Origin: Daucus carota subsp. sativus
Lineage: Eukaryota > Streptophyta > Magnoliopsida > Apiales > Apiaceae
Direction of reading: 5' to 3'
Assembly: GCF_001625215.2 (NCBI RefSeq)
Contig: NC_030387.2
Location: 744,001 to 808,000 of the forward strand
DNA length: 64,000 nt
Shown here: positions 12,711 to 25,400 of the stretch, piece after piece
Layout: each line of letters starts with the position of its first letter
How positions within the stretch are numbered: the first letter of the stretch is position 1
Program-made: the position numbers and the translations under genes
Notes under the pieces: model-generated
Told to the model about the DNA's origin: nothing
The model's database searches: none
Seen by the model: only the letters and a program-made list of their open reading frames with translations

Positions 12711-12993
12711 AACAGAATTGTATTATACCTAATTTTTTGCATGCACTATTTCTTAAGAACTAATTAATTAGTACAGTACACAGGTTTTGGATTTTATTTT
12801 CTGAAAAATTACTCAAATCTATATTTTTTATTAATAAGCGAAACTCTTACGGTAGAACATCATACACGTCAAATATCAAAGTGTCCAAATTTCTCCGATC
12901 CGCTTATTTCCGATCACCTGTGTAGTCGCTTTTAAATTTGTCCACGTGTATGACAAATCACAAGTGGGGCCAAGTTTTAGGGAAATGGCAATA

Positions 12994-13187
12994 CACTACC
13001 GACTAACCTTGACGGTTATTCATCAGTTGGTTATAAGTTTCATTTCCGACCAATTTGTTATTTACGATCAGGTTTTAAAAGATGAAACTTAATGATCGGT
13101 CAGTAGTCGGTTATAACTTTAAAATCGACAAAATTGTTTATTTTTGACCAATCTCGACGGGCAGAAAAGCCAGCTTTTGGTGCAGTG
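12994..13187. mobile_element. Short CACTA-like remnant
   Basis: The left CACTACCGACTAAC and the right inverted CACTGCACCAAAAGC are CACTA-type ends. Inside lie repeated CGGTTATAA and GACCAA motifs. The near-matching triplets ATA and ATG flank it. The ends differ from each other, so the call is tentative. Confidence 0.4.
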
Positions 13188-13432
13188 ATGTGTATGAGTT
13201 ATTGACAGTGTTTGTAATTAAGTTTTAATAATTAGCTCCAACGCAAAATTAACCCAACAGAATAGATCAATTTTTTAATATTTAAGTTTATATGCACTGC
13301 AACGTCAAACTGGTTTATTGTGGTTGGATAAATCTATTAACTACAAATTGGAAAAAGTTTACGCCAAAAGAGCAGTCTGGATTAATATTTCTCTAGCTTT
13401 TCTTAAAATGTTAACAAATTTTCATTAATGTG

Positions 13433-13870
13433 TTGCACCAGCTGCAGGAGTGTCGCCCAGAGAAGAACCCTACCATGCATGATACGAACAAACAAATCCA
13501 GTTTTTTTTTTACTAAAAGTTACAATTAGTTAGCCACAATACGAAAGTGCTTGTCAATTTAATTTACTGTGATAATCATTTACATAATGGCTAAAAGCAT
13601 TTCCCCGATCAACAAAATGGCATATATATGCTTAAAATACAACGATATATATGTGTGTTTCTGAGTCTCTGAATGCGCTGCTACGTGTTGATGACATGAG
13701 AATTGCCGGGGGGTGGGGATCGTCTCTTCATTAATGTTTTGACTGTGAAAATTCTTTTTGATAGTTGATTCTCCATGAAAATAATCATGTATCACGTACA
13801 TTATAAGCACAAACGCATTGTTGGTGATGCTGCCGGGTCGAGTTGCAGAAAGCCCTGGTGACAAGTCCCT
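13433..13870. repeat. Copy 2 (left half) of the peptide-locus block
   Basis: The sequence from CACCAGCTGCAG through GTGCTTGTCAATTT and ACATAATGGCTAA to GGTCGAGTTGCAGAAAGC matches 29376-29790 in order, with many small gaps. The block is interrupted at its right by two transposons and resumes at about 15000. Confidence 0.75.
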
Positions 13871-13876
13871 GTATAA

Positions 13877-14410
13877 CAAGGGTTGTTCGCAAACAGAGCT
13901 GTTCGCGAATAAGCTCGAGCTCGACTCGATAAAAGCTCGGTTCGTTAAGAACTCGAGCTCGAACACATAAATGTGTTTGTTAAGAAAACGAGCTCGAGCC
14001 GAGCTTTTAGCGTGTTCGGCTCGAGCTCGGCTCGTTAAAACTCGAAAATTGCAATTTCATGATAATTTCGTAATATATACATGTTATTGAACGCCGAATT
14101 CAACATATAATATATCAAATCGATCAGGAGAATATTAACTATAATATAGTACCATCAAAACACACTAAATTTTTTTTAAGCTTTTGCTATTTAAAGAGTC
14201 AAGTAGCGGTTTGACCTTATTTTATTCTGGCTCGGCTCGTATTTGTTCGTGAACAAGCTCGTGTTCGGCTCGTTAGTTAACGAGCTCGAGATCGAACACA
14301 AGTTTTGTTCGATAAGAAAGTTCGGCTCGGCTCGGTTCGATAGAAAAAAAATTAAAAGCTCAGCTCGGTTCGATCAAAACTCGGCTCGGCTCTGTTCGTG
14401 AACAGCCTTG
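13877..14410. mobile_element. hAT-like MITE, GCTCGAGCTCG-rich
   Basis: Imperfect inverted ends CAAGGGTTGTTCGC and CAAGGCTGTTCACG are followed on both sides by dense GAGCTCGAGC and GGCTCGGCTCG motifs. The interior is AT-rich. No clean target duplication is visible. It splits the duplicated peptide-locus block. Confidence 0.65.
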
Positions 14411-14454
14411 CAGTACATATTACAATACGATTAAAGACTACAAGATAGGGTGAT

Positions 14455-14981
14455 TAGTACAACAATTCTGGCTATTTACGATAGATATCTTATGACGGAA
14501 AAGGTGGAGAGCTAAACTTACGAAGGTAAATATATGATGCACAATTTATGACAACAATTCCGTAGTAACCTTGTTTACAGTACGACGGATATTTTCGTCA
14601 CATGTGGTTGATAAGTTGGTCAGCGGGGTTCACGTGGAAAACATACGAAGGATATTTTAATCAAAAATTACTGTTAAAAATTGGATCTTCGGTCCACGTG
14701 GCTAAACTAACGACGGTATTCTCGTCATAAATATATTTGGCCCACACTGAAAATACGCCGGATATTTTTTTGTTATATATTGCTATTTGATAAATTGAGC
14801 AGTGGGGTCCACGTAGCTAAATTTACGATGGTTGGAAAAACTTGCGACACAAAAGTAAATTACCGACCATTAGAACTTAAGACGCCAGCAAAAACAAAAG
14901 AAAATTTCCGTCGTAAATGCTACTAATTACGACGAAATAGGCGGAAAATTTCTGTCGTAAATAGTCAAAATTGTTGTAGTG
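14455..14981. mobile_element. CACTA-type MITE, CACTACAACAA ends
   Basis: The right end is the inverted CACTACAACAATTTTGACT and the left end the degenerate TAGTACAACAATTCTGGCT; both continue into CTATTTACGA. The inside has many TTACGACGG, TCGTAA and GTCCACGTGG motifs in both orientations. There is no coding frame and no 3-bp duplication is left. Confidence 0.65.
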
Positions 14982-14999
14982 GCGCAGATACAATTAACT

Positions 15000-15300
15000 T
15001 GCTGTGTTTTGCATATATAATAGCGCTTTCACATATCTTAGTTTTGAAATTAGCCAGAGAAATGCAATATCTCAATTCTCAACTTGCACCACTAGCAATC
15101 CTGATGAACCCTAACTGGGAAACATTCTCCAAGTGCAATCCATTCAAATCAAATAATGGATCAATTAACATCCTGCATTGTTGAATATGATCATAATCCA
15201 TCATTACAAATATGAAACCAGTGATTCATAATCACCACACACACATATAGATGGAATTAATGAACTTATACAGCACTGTATATATATTATCAACATTACA
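15000..15300. repeat. Copy 2 (right half) of the peptide-locus block
   Basis: GAAATTAGCCAGAGAAATGC through TGATGAACCCTAACTGGGAA and on to the CTGTATATATATTATCAAC stretch matches 12035-12283 and 29957-30088. It ends just before a TATA-like sequence at about 15310 and the peptide gene at 15516. Confidence 0.8.
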
Positions 15301-15515
15301 ACCTCTACTATATAAGTAGCTAGCTAGCACACTTCCTTAATAATATAAATACAAATATAAAAAGAACATCAGGTACACCCCTATAACTTGATTGTAATTA
15401 TTTATATTTTTATTAAGCAGATTGTACCTATATTGCAATGTATACTTGAAATAATTGTTTCAAGATATATTAAGGGATCTGACATTGTTTTGTTTAGGTA
15501 TTTTAAAGAGGATTG

Positions 15516-15809
15516 ATGATGTATTACATGATGATGAAGATAGGTTTTCTCATCCTCATGGTATGGTTGGTGCTGACTTCAGTAACCAGTGATCGAGTCG
15601 ACTCCGGGACACCGGATATCATGCATGTTGATGCAAAACTGAGCAGAAAGGTAAACTCTGGTGTAAATAATGATCAGAAAACTATCAAAAATGGTGTGGC
15701 AGCTGGGAATTTCAAGGACATCAATGATGCTGAGGGGTACTACCCCCGTGATTCGAGCACTGGATCACACCACAGATATTACGATCCCCCGATAGATGGC
15801 CACTACTGA
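15516..15809 (+). CDS. Small secreted-peptide precursor, copy A
   Basis: This is a 97-residue single-exon frame. The first in-frame ATG is at 15516; several Met codons follow closely. Residues 1-26 form a signal peptide (hydrophobic core GFLILMVWLVLTSVTS). The rest is hydrophilic, without cysteine, and contains KLSRKVNSGVNNDQK, AAGNFKDIND and, near the C-terminus, EGYYPRDSSTGSHHRYY. The layout of a signal peptide, a variable linker and a conserved C-terminal motif with Tyr, Pro, Ser and His is that of plant peptide-hormone precursors. It does not match the CLE, CEP, RGF, PSY, PSK, IDA or CIF motifs that I know. It is closely related to the frame at 31033-31290, with matching leader and 3' UTR, so the two are duplicates. 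Receptor and function are unknown. Confidence 0.75.
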   Translation: MMYYMMMKIGFLILMVWLVLTSVTSDRVDSGTPDIMHVDAKLSRKVNSGVNNDQKTIKNGVAAGNFKDINDAEGYYPRDSSTGSHHRYYDPPIDGHY

Positions 15810-15956
15810 AGATGTAAGCGACGTGAACAGGCTACCTGGAATTATATATGAACCTCCTCAATCATGCAACGGCTCCATGTTCGGTGAATTACTACTTTTG
15901 TATGTTTCTGTTTGATGCTGTGATAAATTAAGATGCGAGAGCACAACTTATTGTGT

Positions 15957-16057
15957 GTTTTTGTTAACGTGAATTGTGATGTTTTATGTATGTAAAATTA
16001 ATAAAATGTTTTTGTTAACGTGAATTGTGATGTTTTATGTATGTAAAATTAATAAAA
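15957..16057 (+). repeat. Tandem duplication in the 3' UTR of peptide gene A
   Basis: A unit of about 50 bases beginning TTTTTGTTAACGTGAATTG and ending with AATAAAAT occurs twice in a row. It duplicates the polyadenylation-signal region of the peptide gene ending at 15809. Confidence 0.9.
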
Positions 16058-16442
16058 TAATTTCAACACTACTATTTAAATTGCAATGTAATCGTATCTA
16101 ATCCTTTTAACATTTAGTTTGCGGACACTTATGACTAATTACATTCTTGTGTTTGTTTCTATCTTAGGGAGGCCTCTTTCAACCTCAGAGACAAGAAGAA
16201 AAAACATAAAATGGCATGAAAAATGCAAATCTGATTGGGTAGACACAAGATCTCCCGGAACATATACAACCAAATTAATGAACTTATCATAATAATGCAT
16301 CATGTCATCTTATTAACAACTATCTGCATTGGCCAGTACTACATGATATGGTAGCTTCGACTTTCAAGCCATTTTCAATTTTAAGTCCAGATTTTATTTC
16401 TTATATCGAAGATGCTGAAGGCACTAAACGCCCTTCATTCAT

Positions 16443-16553
16443 GTAAAATTTACTACTTTTGTATGTTTCTGTTTGATGCTGTGATAAATTAAGATGCGAG
16501 AGCACAACTTATTGTGTGTTTTTGTTAACGTGAATTGTGATGTTTTATGTATG
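16443..16553 (+). repeat. Dispersed third copy of the peptide 3' UTR
   Basis: The stretch from TTTACTACTTTTGTATGTTT to GATGTTTTATGTATG repeats 15887-15990 almost perfectly, but no coding sequence precedes it. It looks like the remnant of another peptide-gene copy or a local duplication. Confidence 0.85.
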
Positions 16554-17218
16554 CTCGTCATTCGTCCATTATTAGTTAGTAGCTAGTAATATATATATGG
16601 TGCATTTGGCTCAGCTTAAGAAAATTAATTATCCCTTATAAGACAGAATTACTTTAAAAATAATTTTTAATATATGTGTTTGGTTAAATTTTTCACACAT
16701 AAAAATAAGTTATCAGAATTTTTTAACTTATCGGCTTATTATAAGTTAGAAGTTGATTAATATAAGTTAGAAGTTTACTTGTAACTTCTTTATGTTAGCA
16801 TATTACAATATCAGAGAATACTTTTATATATGAATTCTCTTCTGTCGGCGTTGTTGTAAGAAATAGAATACTGGAGTTAAAATCTTGATAGCAAATAGTA
16901 ATAAATGTCACGAATATGTACAAGAAACACGTTAAAATCTTGATAGCAAGTGGTAAATAGATGACACGATGGGGTACAAGAAACACATAGAAGTAATTTC
17001 TATCTATTATCAAAAACTCAATTATATATATAATTAAGTAGGTAATTGTTTTGTAACTTCGTTGATGCAATTTGAGAACCCTAGAGGCAGAGACACAGTG
17101 ATCTTTTTATTTGCTAGAAAGCATAAATCTAGCTACTTACATATATGGGTGACATAATTAGTTACTTCTCACTCTTCATCAAAGCAATCCATCCAACCAT
17201 TTTACAAAGTCGAGTGAC

Positions 17219-17482
17219 TCAGTTGCACGAAATAGTTGCACAGTTGAAGGTACGGTGGCTTTCTGCAGAAGATCCGGCCTTATCATGCCCAAAATTACCA
17301 TAACTCTCATTCTCCTCATCCTCATTCGTCTCAGCAACCTTGATGTTAACCTTGGGACTGATATCAGATTCAACTAAACTCCGAGGAACTTCTCCGAACG
17401 GATCAAGGCGTTTGGCATCGGTCAGTGCAGCTCCAAACACGATTAACGCCATGGTTACGGTGACTAGAAACAGAAACTTCAT
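17219..17482 (-). CDS. Small secreted-peptide precursor, divergent
   Basis: This 87-residue frame runs from ATG at 17482 to TGA at 17219. Residues 1-23 are a signal peptide (FLFLVTVTMALIVFGAALT, cleavage likely after TDA). An acidic linker NEDEENES leads to a C-terminal segment SYGNFGHDKAGSSAESHRTF and then NCATISCN with two cysteines. The overall plan resembles the two peptide precursors on the opposite strand nearby (Tyr followed by Ser-rich residues, then SHR plus an aromatic), but direct similarity is weak. It could be a distant member or an unrelated secreted peptide. Expression and processing are not visible from sequence. Confidence 0.6.
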   Translation of the reverse strand: MKFLFLVTVTMALIVFGAALTDAKRLDPFGEVPRSLVESDISPKVNIKVAETNEDEENESYGNFGHDKAGSSAESHRTFNCATISCN

Positions 17483-19053
17483 TTCAGTCTTCCTTCAAAT
17501 TTGACCTGAAAAACACAAGCTAGAAGTTTTAGAGTAGATATGAATGAGGTCAAGATAAATTAAGCTAGCGATATTAATTTGATTTTAGGAGGTTTAGGTA
17601 CTTAAAGCTTTGTAAACATATACAGTACAATCAAAGTAAATTAGCTATATGTTTAAGTATACTGGTTTGAGCAGTTATCCAAGCTTTGAGATATTTGATT
17701 GAAGAGATGCTTATACATAAGCTAGCTAGCTAGGTTGCATTATATACTAGTGAATAATTAGTAGTACTACTGTTATCAAAGAAGTTAATTTTGCTCAAAC
17801 AGTTCAAACAGACCGTATACATCGGTGAGAAACATAGGAAACTCGTTCTCTCAAAAAATAATAGTATTCTTTGATCGATTTTCTAGGAATGTTTATCGTA
17901 AAACCTACCACGCAAATTAAGCTAATGTACTCCAACAATTAATTTACATTTTCTAACAAAATTAACATACTCAGCGATCAGTTAGTTACATATTTAGGGC
18001 TTAATCCAACGAGAAAAGGCCTCAGATGCCATAAAACTTATAGCTAATGTCCAAAATATATAGCAGAACTGAGACAAAATCGCCCCAAATATCTTTTAGT
18101 AACATTTGATAATCCAGTTTTTCGATTTTAAGAAGAAAACGCTAGATCGTGTTGCGTTTAGGTGAAAATCACTGCAAAATGTTAAACGATCCGACGATTT
18201 TAGGAATAAAACGTTACAAAAATTAGCGTCCACGGCTTTTAACACTAACATTTAATTAGGATCTCTAAACACTTAATCGTGTAACGTTAAATTAAAAAAA
18301 TACACTAGTCGATGTTTCGGGTCATATTCTTTCAAATTGTGTCACTCAGGACCAACACGTACCCTAATTCAACCTTCAATAATATCGAAAAAACGTATAA
18401 CATTTCTATATGCAGTATTAATTTAAAATGTCTATTTCAAATGTTTTCCACTTAATATTATTAAAACTAATAAAAGTTCGGTGGGAGTTTCACAAATAGA
18501 AACAAGTGGTTAATTATTGATTTATTTTAATGATTTATATACCCACTCAGGCTTAATAATGATTAAAAATGATTATTAGCGTACTTTTGACAAATATTCA
18601 ACTTACAGCTTAATTATGTTCCCCCTTTGGATTGATATATATCGCGTCGTGATACCACCTTTCGTGTGATTAACCAGAAGATTAAGATAGTTTCATTCAT
18701 TTCTTTCAAGCAAGTAGTGTTACAGTTGGCACTATGTTTTCCTATCTTCAAGGTGTTATTTAATAACTATATTGTCAAACCAATAATATAATTATAATCA
18801 AAATTGAAATATTATACGCAAATAAGCTCATACTTAAAAATGCTATTATCTTCTGGCAAAAAAAAAACAAATGCTATTATCTTAAATCACAAAAGTATTA
18901 AACATCAAGCTGGAGAAAACTATGCAAAAGATAATGAGATCGGATCAACGAGCTCGCTTATATATGTTACGGATGCATCCAGCGCTGGTATATGTTGGAA
19001 AATGTGAGTTTTAGTCTCATATATATTTTCAAATTATTTTGAGTCAAAAATTT
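17483..19053. other. Noncoding AT-rich stretch
   Basis: This is the upstream region of the minus-strand peptide gene and the flank of the LTR element. No gene, RNA or clear transposon end was seen. Confidence 0.5.
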
Positions 19054-19058
19054 GGTAG

Positions 19059-19209
19059 TGTTGGGGATTATAGTGTTTCCCTCATTTATCTGTTCTTTCA
19101 CTCTCAAATATTCCAACCCTTTACAAGATCTTTCTTTCCTCTATTTATAGACCCCTGATTGGATTATGGGCCTTGGGCCTTTCTATTCTTAGTGGGCTGG
19201 GGCCCAACA
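19059..19209 (-). repeat. LTR (3' LTR of the element)
   Basis: It begins TGTTGGGGATTATAG and ends GGGGCCCAACA, with TG...CA borders. It is 151 bases and appears identical to 28292-28442. It contains a TATTTATAGACC TATA-like stretch. Confidence 0.95.
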
Positions 19210-19489
19210 TTTTGTCCCCCCCACAGTTAAGCACATCTTTAGATGGGCTTTTAATATCTAAAAGAAAAAAAGGAAAAAATTTCCCTCAGCCTTTGTAGAT
19301 GGGCTCGGCCTCGAAGCTGAAGACGCTTCGAACTCCTCGGGAAGTCGCGCCTTCTGTACTTATGCCTGTCTTTAAATCTTTTTAACTTCTCAGCACACTA
19401 TCTTTCAACTTGGATTTGACCGCTTTCGCTCTCTTCAGGTATTTTCTTGTTTTCTCTCTTGAGTCTTGTGTCTTCTTTCTTCCCCCTTC

Positions 19490-21561
19490 ATGGATCACTC
19501 TTCGACTTCCCCTCTTGTCGTCGATGCCACCGGCGACGCCGTTTTCGGCGAACTCACCCCCTTGTCCTCTGCCCAAGTTCCGCACTCTTCTTCTCATAAT
19601 ATTGCTTCCTTGGAGGGCGATTATGATGTTCTTGAGTCAGTTGATCCCGAGATTCTTGAGATGTCTCGGCGCCCTCCTGCCAAGACGGGGTCTTTGGCCC
19701 CCACTGCAGGTATGTCGAAGGACTTGATAAAGTTGTTTCGAACGAAGCCTGCCTTTAATTACCGGAGTATCATTGAGGAGGATTCTGTTGAATTGTTGGA
19801 AAAGCTTGAGAATGGCTGCGACCTGGCAAGTGGATATGAGTACCACTTGCCTAGGGGCCGAGACCGCTTGTGGCATATGCCGAAAGGCGGATGGCAGGGT
19901 GTTCCTCTGATCTTTTTTGATATGGGTTTTCGACTTCCTATGCACCCCCTATTTGCTGCTGTGTATCGAGTTTTGGGTTGTGGCCTTGCCCAGCTCGCCC
20001 CTAACGCCATAGCGCAAATATCTGGTGTTATAGCACGCTGTCATGAACTGAAAAAGATCCCCACCGTAGATTTGTTATTGTCTATTTTCCGATTTAAGAA
20101 CACTGGGGGGCAACTCTATCTGGACAAGAAACCTAAGCGTGTTCGCTTAGTGAATGTGAGGCCATCTCACTCGGGCTGGCAAGAGAGATGGGCCTATTTG
20201 GTTGGAGGCGATCTTGACTCTGTTGGTCCCTGGGATGACGTTTCTCAGTCGTGGCTTCGCATTATAAATAGTATGCCCAGTCCTTTTACCGATGAGTATT
20301 TGAAGTCCTTCCATGGGACCACAGAGCAGTTCTCCTCTGATCAACTTTCTAAAGAAGAGTTTTTAGAAACCCATTGTCGTAAGGACTTTGTATCTTTACT
20401 TGTATTGTAACTGTTATGTTTGGTTTTTTGATTGCTTTGTTTGTTGTGCAGTTTCCGGAGAAGCTCTACGAGCGTTGAGGCGGTCTCCTCGCAAGATGAT
20501 CAGTGATGCTTTGATGTCCAAACTTGCTCAGAGAGGTGCATCCTCTATGATGGGGAAAGGAATGGAGGTGACTGGTGACAAAGACTTTGAAGAGACCTCC
20601 AAACCCCGAACTGTTGCACCTAGTCACTCGGTAGAACTCATAGAGGAATCCTCTGGAAAAATTGAGCCTGAAGTACCCGTTCGTGTAACTCGTCGGCGTT
20701 CCGGGAAGGAAACAGTAGATGACACTCCTGTTGTGCATAAGAAGATAAGATTGGTTAAGAAGTCGAGTGGTGGAGAAGTGTTGAAGCCTCATCAAGGCTT
20801 GGTGGAACCCGAGAAGTCAGCTGAGGATGAAGTGTATTCTATTGCTAAGACGGCTTCCATTGCTAAGGATCGCCTTGATCAGGTCTGTTATCTTTGTTTA
20901 AACTATATATGTGCATACATACATTTTCTTGCCGGCGTGTCCCTTTGAAGATGAGACATACTTGTTGATTGTTTAACTGAATTTTTCCTCTTTTGCTCCC
21001 TGTTTTTCCGCAGTTTATACTGGAGTTTGATCGGCTAGTTGCCCTGAGTGCTAGAGGGTGTGCGGAGGCTGAGCTTGCTCGCCTTCGTCTCGATGTTGCC
21101 GATGCTGCGCGGCTTAAGGGAGAAGCTGAGAGGCGATTGGCCAGTCTTGCCAAAAAGCATGATGATTCAGCCAAGCTAGTGTCTAGGTTGCAGGAGCAGG
21201 TTGAGGAGCTGTCCACTGACAAGGAGTCTTTGAATTCTCTGGTAGCTTCCTTCCATTCCATGGAAGCTGATCATAGAGCTGCTGTGGCCAAGATTAACTT
21301 GGAGCACACTGCTGTTCTTGAAGAGTTGAAGCAGGAGAAGCGAGTGCTTGAGAAGGAATTGGCCGAAGTGAGGGATGCTTTGGAGAAGAGTTCAACTGAA
21401 GCCTTCAAGGCCTTAGAGAGTGGGTATAACCTTTGTTGGAATCGAGTTTCCGAAGCTGGGCTGGATGTGAGCGCTCACACCTTTGATCACCACTGCGCAG
21501 ACGTTGCCCGGAGTCGTGGAGGAGATGCCTGTTCCGCTAAGGGTGCTGGCTCGGCCTCTTG
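19490..21561 (+). other. Antisense reading-frame region of the LTR element
   Basis: Between the pol frame and the 3' LTR, on the strand opposite gag-pol, lie three long open blocks (about 19490-20400, 20450-20880 and 21010-21560). The first encodes a globular domain like the 'putative gypsy type transposon' domain seen with such elements (segment LLLSIFRFKNTGGQLYL). The second is charged and low-complexity. The third is a coiled coil rich in Glu, Leu, Ala and Lys. Antisense extra frames are known in Tat-lineage elements. Their role is unknown. Confidence 0.7.
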
Positions 21562-22429
21562 ACTTATCTCTGTTTTCTGTTTATCATGCCTGGGGAATGC
21601 CCTATAGGCTTTATGTATTTAACTTTATCGTACCTTATTACTTGCTTGGATGTTGCTGGTTTGGATGTTTGTTGCCGTTATATCGGCTGAATCTGTTTGG
21701 AACCTTTGCTGCCTGTCGGCATAAGTTATGTGTATTTTGGGTCCTCGTACAAGATTTGAAGTAACGAAATATTTTTCGTATCTGTTATGCCTTCTCTAAA
21801 AAGAATTTGCATTGTCTGATATCTGTGTGTTTGAATTGTTGTGTGCGAAAGATGATGTAACTGAAGTAAGGCACTTTTGTGCTAGTAATGGCGTAGCATT
21901 TTGTTATCTTTTGGCGTAAGTCATGCAAATGCTGAAGTATGCTTTATTTTGTAAAAAGTCTGCCTCGCTTGACGCGCTTTGTTTTAAATATTTGAATTGT
22001 GTAATGTTGTGTGCTTGGGTTTGGAAAATATAATGTGATGTGTTTAGGATATGCGTAGTGTGTGTGAAGTGTTGTTTGTTTGAAATATAATGTGATGTAC
22101 CTTGATGTCAATGAACGTGGCTCGTTGTTTGCTGTGTTCATGTGTTGAATGTGTCCCTTGTGAAGTTGTGTATTAAAAGTGATATGCGCTGTGTAGTATG
22201 CGTTAAAAAAAAGTGGATAGATAATGTCGTACTCAACCAAAGACAAATGATTTCTTGATATTAGAATATGCTTGATAGTGTTGAGTTTAAACAAAAGTAA
22301 TACATATCTTTCTTTGGCAAGTATTGTTGCCGGGTTTGGAGTAGGTAGTCAAAAGTGCCTTAGTGGCTTAGGTAGTCTTTGCTAGTTGCCATGTTGAAAA
22401 TACGTAGATAGATAGATTTGGTGGGCTCA

Positions 22430-25400
22430 TCACTGGTAGAACTTCTTTAGGTGAATTGCATTCCAGGTGTTTGGTATTGGAGAACCGTCTAGTTGGGCAA
22501 GGCGGTAAGTTCCTGGCCTGACCACTTTGATTATCTTGTAAGGGCCCTCCCAAGGAGCTGAGAGCTTGCTCATCTTGAGTGGCATTGAGGCTGCTGCTTC
22601 CCTGAGAACCAAATCGTTTTCCTGGAATTGGCGAGGCTTGATTTTGGCATTGTAGTACTGGGCCACCTTTTGTTGGTATTGAGCAACCTTGAGCTGAGCC
22701 CTGTCCCTCACTTCTTCTACGAGGTCGATGTTGAGTCTGAGCCCTTCTTCATTCCCTTGCTGATTGAAATTTTCGATCCTGAGAGACCCCATGCTGATTT
22801 CTAGTGGTAACACTGCCTCTGTCCCGTATGCTAGGCGAAAGGGTGTCTCGCCTGTTGCGGTTCTTGGGGTAGTGCGGTATCCCCACAGGACATTTGGTAA
22901 CTCGTCAACCCAGTTAGATGGTGCGTCTAGAAGCCTCTTCTTGATTCCCTGTAGTATCGCCTTGTTGGTAATCTCAACTTGACCATTAGCCTGCGGATAT
23001 GCTACTGAAGACTTGATGTGTGTTATCTTTAGCTGGCCTAAGGCCTCTTCAAAATCCTTGCCTGTGAACTGCGATCCGTTATCTGTCACTATGACTCTGG
23101 GTACCCCGAAGCGAAACACTATGTTTTCCATGAAGAACTGGACTACTTCTGTTTCTCTGATCCTTGCTAGGGGCTTAGCCTCTGGCCACTTGGTGTAGTA
23201 ATCGATGGCCACGATCAAAAACTGTTTCTGGCCAGTGCACTTAGGCAAAGGGCCGACTAGATCAATACCCCACATGGCAAAGGGGCATGGAGACTGAGAT
23301 GCGCTGAACGTTGCTGTGGGTTTGTGACTTACCGTTCCGTAGAGTTGACATGCCTTACATTTTTTCGAATATTCCTCACAATCTTGTTTCATGGTTGGCC
23401 AATACACCCCGTGTCTCATTATTTTTAAGGCCATGTTTCTACCAGAGATGTGATTTCCACAAATTCCCGAGTGTATTTCTTGCATAGCTGTTTGAACCTC
23501 CTGCTGACCGATGCACTTGAGAAGTGGTTCCACTAGTGCTCGTCGGTAAAGTTGGTCACTAATCAGACAGTAGTTGCGCGCTTTGAATGCAATTTTCCTT
23601 TGTTCAGCTTTATCCTCTAAGTTTAAAGTCCCTTTGATATGTTGAATGATTGGAGTCCTCCAATCATCTTGACTTGTGATGCAGTTGACCGTTTCTTGAA
23701 CCAGAGACGGGCACGTCAGTTCCTTTACGTAAATAGGTTCCGAGTTCTTTGCCGCCGTGGATGTAGCTAGTTTTGACAAGGCATCAGCCCAGTGATTGGC
23801 TGACCTAGCTATGTTTTTGATGCTCCACGAGGTAAATGTACCTAGAAGGGTGATTGCGACTTTCAAGTACGCTATCATCCTTTCATTGGTAGCCTTGAAT
23901 TCACCAGACACTTGCTTTACCACCAACTGTGAATCTGAAAAAATGTCCACTATTTTAGCGTCTAAGTGGCTTGCCAGCTTTATCCCTGCGATTAAAGCCT
24001 CATATTCTGCTTCATTGTTCGTGGCTGGAAATCCGAAGCGTATGGCTTGTTGAACTTTGAATCCCTCAGGACTGACCAGAAGTACCCCGGCACCACCTAC
24101 TTCAGATGTTGATGATCCATCGGTATACAATGTCCATGCCTTGTCGGTTAGTGATTGGGCGGGGCCTTGTTGTGGGCTTTCGGAGAAGTTGCATTCTGCC
24201 ACGAAGTCTGACAGCGCCTGAGACTTCATTGAGTTTCGTGGTTCAAATTCTAAGTTGAACTGACTTAGCTCGATGGTCCAGGCTGCTAGCCTGCCAGAGA
24301 TGTCTGGCCGATGAAGTACTCGGCGGAGGGGCTGAGAAGTCATGACAGTGATGCTTCTACCTTGGAAATACTGTCTCAGTTTCCTGCTTGCCGTTACTAA
24401 GGCTAAGACCAATTTTTCAATTTTGCTGTATCGTGTCTCGGTATCTTTAAGCATATGGCTGGCATAATATACTGGTCTTTGCTCAGTCCCTTCTTCTTTT
24501 ATCAATACCGCCGCTGTTGTTGAATCAGAAGCTGAGAGATACAGCTTGAGAGGCTCGCCTGGTATGGCCCTTGCCAATATTGGCGGATTGGCTAAGAATT
24601 CTTTGATGTCGTCTAGGCTGCTCTGACATTCCTGAGTCCATTCGAAGTGTCTTGCCTTGGATGCTTGCTTGATGGCCTCGTACATGGGAAGACTCCGCTT
24701 GGACGACTGGGGAATGAATCGCCTCAAAGCTGCGATGCAACCAGTAAGGATTTGTAGGTCTTTGACTGTCTTAGGGGGTTGCATGTCCCTTACTGCTGCG
24801 ATCTGGGAAGGGTCTGCCTCTATGCCCCTCTGAGTGAGTAGGTACCCCAGGAATTTGCCGCCCCCTAGACCAAATGAACATTTGGCGGGATTCAGTCTGA
24901 TTTGATTTTTCCTTATGCAGTCAAATGTTTCTCGCAGATCCTTTGCATGGGATGGAGCCTTTACTGATTTTACAATCATGTCATCGACATATATCTCCAT
25001 GTTTCTTCCTATCTGGTCCGCGAAAACGGTATCCATGGTTCTTTGAAACGTGGCGCCTGCATTGAGAAGCCCAAAGGGTAGTACCGTGTAGGCGAATACC
25101 CCCTTATGGGTGATGAAAGCTGTGCTATCCTGATCTTCCTTGGCCAGCTTAATTTGGTTATAGCCCGAAAACGCATCCATAAAGGAGATTAATTCATGAC
25201 CTGCTGTAGCGTCTATGAGTTGATCAATATTCGGCAAAGGGTAAAAATCCTTGGGACAGGCCCTGTTGAGATCAGAGTAATCCACACACATTCGCCATTT
25301 GCCGTTGCTTTTCTTTACCAGCACTGTGTTGGCGATCCAAGTCGGATATTGAACTTCTTTTATGAACCCTGCTTCTGAGAGGCGTTTGAGTTCGGCCTCT

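Noticed and set aside
13580-13966. 128-codon minus-strand frame
   Set aside because: It runs across the border between the duplicated block and a hAT-like element; composition and context are noncoding.
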